This document shows, one piece after another, positions 1 through 5,179 of a DNA stretch of 8,369 nt. The DNA comes from Chloroflexota bacterium. GTDB lineage: Bacteria; Chloroflexota; Dormibacteria; Dormibacterales; Dormibacteraceae. The stretch spans positions 1 through 8,369 of the forward strand of contig VBJR01000334.1 in NCBI GenBank assembly GCA_005880175.1, read 5' to 3'. Position 1 is the stretch's first letter, and the number at the start of each line of letters is the position of its first letter. The notes below the pieces were generated by a model. The model was given only the letters and a program-made list of their open reading frames with translations, did no database searches and was not told where the DNA came from. Position numbers and translations under genes: made by a program.

Positions 1-330
1 TCGGGGTTGCCGGCCACCGGCTCCGGCGGGCTGGTCGCCGTGCGGCCGCTGGCGGCGACGTCGCCGCACCGGGCGCTGTGGATCGAGGGCGGCAGCCCGG
101 ACCTGCTCCGGGCCGCTGCCGGCGCGCTCGGCCGGCCCGACCTGCGGGGCAGCGCGGCGAAGGTGTCGGCCACCGGGCAGGTCACCGCGCTCGCCCCGGC
201 GCCGCTGCCGGGTCCCATGCCCGCGCTGCTCGCGGCAGCGTGGGCGCTGGTGGCGGTGGTCGCCGCGGCGCTCGCGTTCACGCTCGGCTGGCAGGTGGTG
301 CGGCCGCGGCCGCGGGAGCCCGCGGCGTGA
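1..330 (+). CDS. 3' end of a membrane-anchored extracytoplasmic protein, possibly BcsB-like (partial)
   Basis: The reading frame is open from the first base and stops at TGA 328-330, so the start lies outside the window; 109 residues are visible. The visible part is a mixed alpha/beta stretch (the segment ALWIEGGSPDLLRAAAGALG is typical of an amide-rich beta-alpha unit), then a Pro/Ala linker and one strong C-terminal transmembrane helix (about residues 74-96) followed by a short basic tail. That architecture, an extracytoplasmic domain held by a C-terminal helix, is the one found in BcsB-type cellulose-synthase partner proteins, and the wording of the alpha/beta unit resembles the BcsB fold. 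The assignment is an inference from a short fragment; another anchored secreted protein is possible. The stop overlaps the GTG start of the next gene, so the two are probably translated together. Confidence 0.6.
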   Translation, partial: SGLPATGSGGLVAVRPLAATSPHRALWIEGGSPDLLRAAAGALGRPDLRGSAAKVSATGQVTALAPAPLPGPMPALLAAAWALVAVVAAALAFTLGWQVVRPRPREPAA

Positions 331-1211
331 CCGGGCTCCCGGCGTTCGCCCGCCTGATGGCGATGCTGGCGTGGACGTCCGTCGCCGCCGTGCTGACCTG
401 CTTGCTGCTGCCGGCGCCGGGCGGGGTGCTCGGCACGCTGCTGATCGGGGCGGTCGCGCTGGTCGGGCTCCGCGCGGCGGCTCCGGCCGCCCGCTCGGCG
501 GGCATCCTCGCGGCGGCGCTGCTGGCGGGCACCGGCATCGCGCTGGCGGTCGTGCGGATGGATCCGGTCGCCGCGCTCGACAGCCCCTCGGCCGTCCTGC
601 TGAGCCCGGCGCTGCGGGACCCGGGCACCTGGCTGCCGCCCCTCGCGGGCGCCGCCCTGGTGCTGACCACCGCGCTGGTCGCCGGGTGGACGGCGGGCGG
701 CCTGGCGCTCGGCCGGCCGGCCCTGGCGGCCGCGCCGCCGGCGCTCGAGGACCTGCCCGGGACGTCACCCTCACGGCTCGAGCCGCGGCGGATCGGCCTG
801 TCCCAGGTGGAGGCGGAGCGGGCGCGGGCGGCGGTGGAGGCGCGCGAGCTGTCGCTCGCGCTGCTCGGGATCGACCGCGGCGGCGACGAGGGGTGGGCGA
901 TGGCGCTGCTGGACGAGGCCCTGGCGGGCGGCCTCGGCGGGTCCGACGCGGTCTGCGCCTGCGGGCCGGCGGAGCGCCTGGTGGTGCTGCCCGGCGTCCC
1001 GCCCTCCGTGCTGCGCGCGGGCGCGGCGCAGCTGTGCGTGGCGGGCGCGGATCTGGCGGGCCGCCCGGTCCGCGCGGCGGTCGCGACGTTCTCGGCGGAC
1101 GGCTCGACGCTGCGCGTCCTCCTCGACCGCCTGGGCCGCGACCTGGCCGCCTGCCGGGCCGCCGGCGCCATCGTCGGGCCGGCGCCGGCCGACGTCGCCG
1201 TCACCAGCTGA
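327..1211 (+). CDS. four-helix membrane protein with a degenerate GGDEF-like domain
   Basis: The start chosen is GTG 327, which overlaps the preceding stop as GTGA and gives 294 residues; the open frame runs further upstream, but that part is arginine-rich shadow sequence. Four hydrophobic segments lie near residues 15-33, 35-52, 57-76 and 103-128. After a linker, residues 172-280 follow the order of a diguanylate cyclase domain: a beta strand LSLALLGID (176-183), then helix, then SDAVCACGPAERLVVLP (206-222) where active enzymes have the R-x-GGDEF hairpin, and finally VRAAVATFSADGSTLRVLLDRLGRDLAACRAAG-like sequence ending in the usual final helix. The GGDEF signature is replaced by CGPAER, so catalysis is not expected; a structural or receptor role, as in PelD-type proteins, is the likely alternative, although no GAF domain is seen. 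With the BcsB-like neighbour this suggests regulation of polysaccharide export. The fold call is from pattern only. Confidence 0.72.
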   Translation: MTGLPAFARLMAMLAWTSVAAVLTCLLLPAPGGVLGTLLIGAVALVGLRAAAPAARSAGILAAALLAGTGIALAVVRMDPVAALDSPSAVLLSPALRDPGTWLPPLAGAALVLTTALVAGWTAGGLALGRPALAAAPPALEDLPGTSPSRLEPRRIGLSQVEAERARAAVEARELSLALLGIDRGGDEGWAMALLDEALAGGLGGSDAVCACGPAERLVVLPGVPPSVLRAGAAQLCVAGADLAGRPVRAAVATFSADGSTLRVLLDRLGRDLAACRAAGAIVGPAPADVAVTS

Positions 1212-1223
1212 CGCGCGCGCCGG

Positions 1224-1250
1224 CCGGGGCGGCGGCTGCGCCGCCCCCGG
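1224..1250. terminator. GC-rich hairpin between convergent genes
   Basis: GGGGCGGCG (1226-1234) and CGCCGCCCC (1239-1247) form a perfect nine-pair stem around a GCTG tetraloop, and CC 1224-1225 can pair with GG 1249-1250 across one bulged C. It sits in the 47-bp gap between two converging stop codons. There is no real U tract on either strand (only TCCTTCGTT on the plus side), as is common for terminators in high-GC genomes. It may serve both directions. Confidence 0.55.
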
Positions 1251-1258
1251 TCCTTCGT

Positions 1259-1966
1259 TCAGGCCGCGGCCGCGGGGCGGAGGCCGAGCCGCTGGGCCAG
1301 CAGGCCGCCGGCCATGCCGCAGGCGGCGCCGATCGCCGCCACCACCGGCATCACGGTGATGAGGCCCAGGAAGTTGCCCTGGTTGACGTAGTCCCGCGCG
1401 CTGGTCATGCCGCTGCGCGCGAAGCCGGCCGCCTTGTCGGGCTGCGTCATCACGATGTCCAGGAACAGGTTGTCGACGATGACGAACGTCGCCAGCGTGA
1501 TGCCGACGCTGATCACCGCGGTGACGAGGCCGGTCAGCGCCGCGCCGCCGATCGAGGCGCCGCCCCGCCTGGCCAGGAACCCCGACACCCCGAAGTAGGC
1601 GAACAGCCCGAGGTAGAACGCGAGGTACCACCCGGTGTACTCGTCGTCCGACTCGTGGCTGGGCACGATCACGTTCGACCAGACGACGGCGACCGCCATC
1701 GCGACCGCGAGGGTCGCGCCGAACAGGCTGAGCCGGAGCGCGGCCGGCAGCGAACGCCAGAAACGGGACACGGTGCTCCTCCTCGTGCTGCAGACGACCG
1801 AGAGACCGCCCAGCGCCCAGAGCAGCCGGGCGGGCGCGCCCTCGACGAGCTCGAGCTCGCCGCGCAGGGCATCGATCCAGGGGCCGCGGGCCGGGTCGGC
1901 GTGGCGCGCGGCCCAGGCCAGGACGCGGCCGGCCGCGCTTTCGAACAGCCGGTCGAGGCGCGTCAT
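1259..1966 (-). CDS. PadR-coupled multi-pass membrane protein
   Basis: The protein has 235 residues from ATG 1966, which overlaps the stop of the upstream PadR gene as ATGA; the frame extends further upstream, but that stretch is an arginine- and proline-rich shadow of padR. Residues 20-55 hold an amphipathic stretch with the pattern W-I-D-A-L-R-G-E-L followed by RLLWALGGL, a cytoplasmic preamble often seen in membrane proteins encoded beside PadR regulators. Hydrophobic segments follow at about 78-101, 112-132, 138-165 and 198-226, giving four or five membrane passes. The loop after the third segment contains several charged residues (MTQPDKAAGFARSG). No transporter motif is recognised, so function is unknown. 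In other genomes such PadR-partner proteins are thought to sense or respond to membrane stress; here that is only analogy. Confidence 0.8.
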   Translation of the reverse strand: MTRLDRLFESAAGRVLAWAARHADPARGPWIDALRGELELVEGAPARLLWALGGLSVVCSTRRSTVSRFWRSLPAALRLSLFGATLAVAMAVAVVWSNVIVPSHESDDEYTGWYLAFYLGLFAYFGVSGFLARRGGASIGGAALTGLVTAVISVGITLATFVIVDNLFLDIVMTQPDKAAGFARSGMTSARDYVNQGNFLGLITVMPVVAAIGAACGMAGGLLAQRLGLRPAAAA

Positions 1967-2277
1967 CCCCCCGAGACCTCGCGCGACGGACGGGCCCGGG
2001 CCGGCTCGGCCGCGGCGAGGCGCGACCGGGCGAGGGCCCGGCCGTCCGCGGTCAGCCGGTAGGTGTGGCGCGGCGGCCGCCCGGGGCGCTCGGCCTCGAC
2101 CCACCGCGTCTCCAGGCATCCGCGCTCGGCCAGGCGGACCAGGATCGGGTAGAGGGTCCCGGAGCGGAGTCCGAGCCGGCGGCTGAGGTCGTAGCCGTAG
2201 TGCCAGGCATCGGGCGCCTCGAGCAGGGCGGCGAGGACCAGCAGGGTCTGCGGCGAAGCGTCCGGCGATCGCGGCAT
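1963..2277 (-). CDS. PadR-family transcriptional regulator
   Basis: This 104-residue protein is a short PadR-type winged-helix regulator, normally a dimeric cytoplasmic repressor. The recognition helix region reads YGYDLSRRLGLRSGTLYPILVRLAERG (residues 27-53), with the family's hallmark SGTLYPILxRL, and the wing reads PPRHTYRLTADGRAL (68-82). It lacks the long C-terminal dimerisation helix of the larger subfamily, which places it with the short PadR-s2 type. The start at ATG 2277 precedes the conserved region by a normal distance. The gene is first in a two-gene unit with the membrane protein at 1259-1966, and by family precedent it probably represses its own unit until an unknown ligand binds. 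No Shine-Dalgarno sequence is visible upstream, and a candidate -10 box lies only 7 bp before the start, so a leaderless message is possible. Confidence 0.9.
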   Translation of the reverse strand: MPRSPDASPQTLLVLAALLEAPDAWHYGYDLSRRLGLRSGTLYPILVRLAERGCLETRWVEAERPGRPPRHTYRLTADGRALARSRLAAAEPARARPSREVSGG

Positions 2278-2284
2278 GCCTGAA

Positions 2285-2290
2285 AGTCTA
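2285..2290 (-). promoter_or_regulatory. candidate -10 box for the PadR unit, leaderless
   Basis: On the minus strand TAGACT ends 7 bp before ATG 2277, inside an AT-rich island (2281-2307) that stands out from its surroundings. That spacing would place the transcription start at or next to the ATG. No convincing -35 hexamer is seen at 16-19 bp. The same island would be the natural PadR operator, but I find no clear inverted ATGT/ACAT pair. Confidence 0.3.
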
Positions 2291-2379
2291 CATATTCGGT
2301 TATTGCTCGGGAGTGCGGACCGGCAGTGCGGCGGGAACCCTCCGTTCGGCGAGCTGTGGGAGTAGCCTTAGCGTCTCGA

Positions 2380-2479
2380 GGGGATGTTCGGGGGCTGGTG
2401 CCTCTCGCGGTCTTCAAAACCGTCCGTGGGGCGGTGCTGAGCCGTCCCAGGTGGGTTCGATTCCCATCCATCCCCGCCA
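2380..2479 (+). tRNA. selC: selenocysteine tRNA, anticodon UCA
   Basis: The sequence folds as a tRNA-Sec. The acceptor stem pairs 2380-2386 with 2469-2475, with an eighth position (2387/2468) mismatched. The D stem has six pairs (2390-2395 with 2400-2405) closed by a TGGT loop, a mark of tRNA-Sec. The anticodon stem is 2407-2411 with 2419-2423, and the loop CTTCAAA places TCA at 2414-2416. A long variable arm has seven pairs (2428-2434 with 2442-2448). The T arm pairs 2451-2455 with 2463-2467 around TTCGATT. G2476 is the discriminator and CCA (2477-2479) is encoded. It would be charged with serine and converted to selenocysteyl-tRNA by SelA, then delivered to UGA codons by SelB; none of the partner genes lies in this window. 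A weak TAGCCT at 2363-2368 could be its -10 box. Confidence 0.95.
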
Positions 2480-2516
2480 CTTGCGTGGGCTGCGTGCGCC
2501 GGCCCGGCGCGTGCGG

Positions 2517-3419
2517 TCAGGCGATGGTCACCGGGTCGGTCCACGCCGAGTTCGGCGACAGCGCCAGCGTGGTCTGCCACAGCTTGCCGTCGACGCCCGT
2601 GCCGCGGAAGAACGCCTCCCCCTGGAAGATGCCCACCCTCTCGATCGAGAGCCACGAGCCGGGCAGTGGCGCGCGTGCCAGGATGTCGAAGTTGTTCGGG
2701 TCGGTCTGCGTGTAGCGCACCGTGGCATCGCGCAGCAGCTCCCACGTGGCGAGCGTCCCATCGGGCAGCCTCAGTTCGGTCGTCACAGGCATGACCTCCT
2801 CTACGACGGTCGGCGTCGGCGTGGGCGCCGGTGTGGGGAGACTGACCGCGAACTCCGAGAAGTTGACGTCCATCACGACGCCCCCGAACACCCCCTGGTC
2901 GCACTGGACGGCGCGCCTGTGGGCGAAGAACGCGGGATCGAGCCCGGGTCCGGCGGGGTCGCACTCGCCCGGCACCGCCCGCCAGATGTGGTCGGCGTGG
3001 TTGCCGCAGGCCGCCACCGTGCGGTCGACGCCGTACACGCCGGGAGAGAGCTGTGCCGCACGCATCTCGTCGCACCAGCGATCGGCGGCGGCGGCCCAGC
3101 CGCTCGGGTCCTGGTCGAACTCCATCGGCTCGATGTCCAGCCAGTGCAGCGAGCCGCGCGGGACGCCGTACGTCGAGATCGCGCCCTGCGCATCCGCGGC
3201 GCCGTTCACGGAACCGAGCAGCGGGACGAAGATGCCCATCTGTGGCCAGTTGCGAGCACGGATGTCGGCGACGATCCGTGGGTCCTCCACACGCAGCGCG
3301 AAGTCGCCGCCGAGATAGTGACAGACTGCCTCGAACGCGCCGGCCCGAAGCGCCGCGTCGAGCTGGTCCGCGGTGACGACCTGGGAATAATCGGCGAACT
3401 TCAAGATGGTGTGGCCCAC
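2517..3419 (-). CDS. DUF1906-type glycoside-hydrolase-like TIM-barrel protein with C-terminal beta domain
   Basis: The protein has 300 residues from GTG 3419, the only reasonable in-frame start before the conserved region. Residues 1-190 follow the Rv2525c-like (DUF1906) pattern related to GH25 lysozymes: LKFADYSQVV at the start of the barrel, VCHYLGGDF (32-40), IFVPLLG (63-69), LHWLDIEPME (91-100) with the acid pair D95/E97 on a strand end, SPGVYG (125-130), and the closing VVMDVNFSEF (181-190) with D184. A Pro/Thr linker (PTPAPTPTPT, 195-204) leads to a C-terminal domain of about 85 residues, rich in beta strands and Trp, of unknown type. Proteins of this group are thought to act on cell-wall glycans, but the activity is not well established. 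No signal peptide or lipobox is visible, which is odd for such a role. It lies 50 bp after the broken oxidase-like gene on the same strand. Confidence 0.78.
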   Translation of the reverse strand: MGHTILKFADYSQVVTADQLDAALRAGAFEAVCHYLGGDFALRVEDPRIVADIRARNWPQMGIFVPLLGSVNGAADAQGAISTYGVPRGSLHWLDIEPMEFDQDPSGWAAAADRWCDEMRAAQLSPGVYGVDRTVAACGNHADHIWRAVPGECDPAGPGLDPAFFAHRRAVQCDQGVFGGVVMDVNFSEFAVSLPTPAPTPTPTVVEEVMPVTTELRLPDGTLATWELLRDATVRYTQTDPNNFDILARAPLPGSWLSIERVGIFQGEAFFRGTGVDGKLWQTTLALSPNSAWTDPVTIA

Positions 3420-3469
3420 GTCCCAGGCTACAGAGCCGGCACCACCTCTGTCTCGGCGGGCTGCATGCC

Positions 3470-3898
3470 CTAGCCGGCCAGGTGGCCACGGGTGCTCACC
3501 AGGTCGATGCGGAGCGGGACCGAGAAGTGGCGGGCCCACTCCTCGCTTCCCATCGCCATGAGGTGCCGGTACTTCGCGAGAAAGGCAGGAGCCTGATGGG
3601 CAGGCACCTGGTCGGTGGGCAAAGCGGCCCGCCCGGCCATGACGACGGTGCTGCTGCCGGCGTGGTCGAAGTGCAGGGCCACCGTCGGACGGCTGCGGAC
3701 GTGGCGGAGCCGGCGAGCGCCGGCCGTGCTGTAGACGAGGCACGTCTCGCCCTCCCAGAGGAACCACACCGGATTTGGGTACGGCGTCCCGTCGTCCGCC
3801 ACCGTGGTGAGCTAGATCAGCGGGTCGTCGCGCAGGCGCGCTCGGACACGGTCTCCGAACGGCGTGGTCGGGTCGGGCAGCGGGCTCCTGGCGGTCAT
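3470..3898 (-). pseudogene. split-barrel FMN/F420-binding protein (pyridoxamine 5'-phosphate oxidase-like), interrupted by TAG
   Basis: Reading from ATG 3898 gives 28 residues (start MTARSPLPDPTTPFGDRV), an in-frame TAG at 3812-3814, and then 113 more residues in the same frame ending at TAG 3470-3472. Around the stop the text is DPLI-stop-LTTVADDGTPYPNPVWFLWEG. In the actinobacterial Rv3369-like split-barrel family the corresponding motif is WLxTVxxDGxPxxxPVWF, so the TAG stands exactly where Trp (TGG) is expected, one base change away. The rest is intact, including TVALHFDHAG and the C-terminal RIDLVSTRG. Such proteins bind FMN or F420 and reduce or bind small molecules. Reinitiation at GTG 3802 could yield a 110-residue product, but it would lack the first helix and part of the first strand. 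A sequencing error is the alternative explanation. Confidence 0.8.
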
Positions 3899-4166
3899 CG
3901 CACGACACTGACAGACCCGGCAGCGGCACGCAACCGCGCCTGCGGTCCTTGTCCAGGCCTCCAGCCAACCAGGTCTCGGGTTTTCATCTCAGGAGCTGCC
4001 GCTCGCCGGCACATGCCGTACGCACGGTTCACTAATTCGCGCTAGTGCATACTGTCAACGAATCCGTCTTGCCAGTGTGAGAACCGCGGTTCTCACAGAC
4101 ACGAACGGTTGCATTCGCTCAACGGCCTGTGCCTACTGCGGCGGGCTGTCCACAGGGCCCAGGGCC
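3899..4166. other. intergenic region of 268 bp, lower GC than its flanks
   Basis: No gene is supported here; the open frames that cross it are arginine-rich shadows. The stretch 4020-4120 is visibly less GC-rich than the flanking genes. It carries the perfect palindrome at 4076-4097. CCTGTG (4126-4131) and CACAGG (4151-4156) form a weak inverted repeat with a 19-nt gap close to the stop of the lipoprotein gene, with no T run. Confidence 0.5.
4076..4097. promoter_or_regulatory. perfect 22-bp palindrome, candidate operator
   Basis: The half-site TGTGAGAACCG is followed directly by its exact reverse complement, giving 11 + 11 bp with no spacer. The perfect two-fold symmetry, the absence of a loop and the lack of a T run on either strand fit a dimeric regulator site better than a terminator. 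It lies about 180 bp upstream of the broken split-barrel gene start (minus strand) and 70 bp beyond the stop of the lipoprotein gene. Which gene it might control is not clear. Confidence 0.5.
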
Positions 4167-5132
4167 TCAGCCCAGCACCACCGCCATGTCACCGAACGTG
4201 CTGTAGGCCGCCTCGAACTCGCTCCGCGGGTGCCAGCGCTGGCCGTACCACGGGTCGTTCAGCAGCACCTGCGAAGGCGTCACCCCGATCACCGTCACCG
4301 CGTGCTCCCGCAGCGAGTACGACACCGCCGCGCCGTCCCACGCTCGCCACGTCGCCAGCGGCTCTGCCCGGTACGTGTTCGTCACCCACGCCACCGCGGG
4401 GTGTCCGGTCATCACCGCCGCGTAGACCGCCGCCGGCGCGATGCCCGGCCCCGCCGCGCTCACCACGGCGCCCGACCCCTTCGCCGCCCGCGCGATCGGG
4501 GTCGCGTACACGCCGTACCCGGTGTGGTCCACCGGGTTGCCGTTCGGATCGCCGACGAACGCCGCGTTCGGGTCGCCCCAGCGTGCGATGCCGCCGCTGG
4601 CGTCCGCCACCGGTGCCCGCCCGTCCACGCCCGTCAGCGCCAGCAGCGCCCGCTCGTTCGTGCTGATGCCAACGCCGGCCAGCGCCATCTGCAGGGCGGC
4701 TACCTCGCACGTCGCCCGCTGCTCCTGCAGGTGCAGCGGGATGGTCAGCAGCCCCGCCGTCGGGCTCGGGACGTTCGCCGGCGGCGTCCACTCCGCCAGG
4801 CGGAACCAGTCCCCGGACCACGCGTCGAAGACCTCCGCCCGGCCGTCCAGGTCCACGTCCAGCCCCGGCATGTCCGCGGCGGGCCCGAAGCGGACCAGCG
4901 TGCCCGGCTGGGCGGTCACCGTGCCGGAGAAGTCCACTGGCGCCGGCGCCGGTACCGGGGTCGGGGAAGCGCTCGGCGACGCCGAAGGCGCGGGCGGCGA
5001 CGCCGGAGACGCGCCCACACGAGCGGACGCGGCGGCCGCCGCCGGACCGCACCCGGTGACCGCGAGCCCGAGCAACAAGAAGAGCACCGCCGGCAGGCCC
5101 CAGCCCTGGCCATTCCGCATCCCACTCTTCAT
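4167..5132 (-). CDS. lipoprotein with C39-like cysteine peptidase domain
   Basis: The 321-residue protein begins with a lipoprotein signal peptide: hydrophobic AVLFLLLGLAVTG and lipobox cysteine C28 (LAVTGC), so it should be anchored on the outer face of the membrane. A low-complexity Ala/Ser/Pro linker (31-66) follows. Residues 67-115 form a small beta-rich module with VFDAWSGDWFRLAEW, reminiscent of SH3-like modules that precede such peptidases. Residues 130-321 match the Peptidase_C39_2 pattern: LQEQRATCEVAALQMAL with nucleophile C142 and preceding Gln, a middle segment DPNGNPVDHTGYGVYA, REHAVTVIGV with H277, and VLLNDPW with D293. All three catalytic positions are therefore present. The substrate is unknown; extracytoplasmic peptide or peptidoglycan cross-bridge cleavage are possibilities. 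A second ATG at 5120 (Met5) is an alternative start. It diverges from the fusion methyltransferase gene. Confidence 0.88.
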   Translation of the reverse strand: MKSGMRNGQGWGLPAVLFLLLGLAVTGCGPAAAAASARVGASPASPPAPSASPSASPTPVPAPAPVDFSGTVTAQPGTLVRFGPAADMPGLDVDLDGRAEVFDAWSGDWFRLAEWTPPANVPSPTAGLLTIPLHLQEQRATCEVAALQMALAGVGISTNERALLALTGVDGRAPVADASGGIARWGDPNAAFVGDPNGNPVDHTGYGVYATPIARAAKGSGAVVSAAGPGIAPAAVYAAVMTGHPAVAWVTNTYRAEPLATWRAWDGAAVSYSLREHAVTVIGVTPSQVLLNDPWYGQRWHPRSEFEAAYSTFGDMAVVLG

Positions 5133-5166
5133 ACTGCCGAACGGGGACCCGATCAGGCTCGTAGCG

Positions 5167-5172
5167 AAGGAG
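5167..5172 (+). promoter_or_regulatory. Shine-Dalgarno site of the fusion methyltransferase gene
   Basis: AAGGAG lies 7 nt before ATG 5180. This strong site fixes the start and shows that the recombinase-like N-terminal domain is part of the translated protein rather than an upstream remnant. Confidence 0.75.
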
Positions 5173-5179
5173 CATCAGC

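Noticed and set aside
879..890. GGDE at residues 185-188 of the membrane protein, read as the GGDEF active site
   Set aside because: It lies directly after the first beta strand, too early for the signature hairpin; the position that aligns with the signature is CGPAER further on.
371..2062. Long plus-strand open frame of 563 codons
   Set aside because: Made almost entirely of Arg, Gly, Ala and Pro; it is the off-frame shadow of GC-rich genes on both strands and crosses their ends.
3812..3814. TAG in the split-barrel gene as pyrrolysine
   Set aside because: The family has Trp here, no pyrrolysine machinery is seen, and a one-base TGG to TAG change explains it simply.
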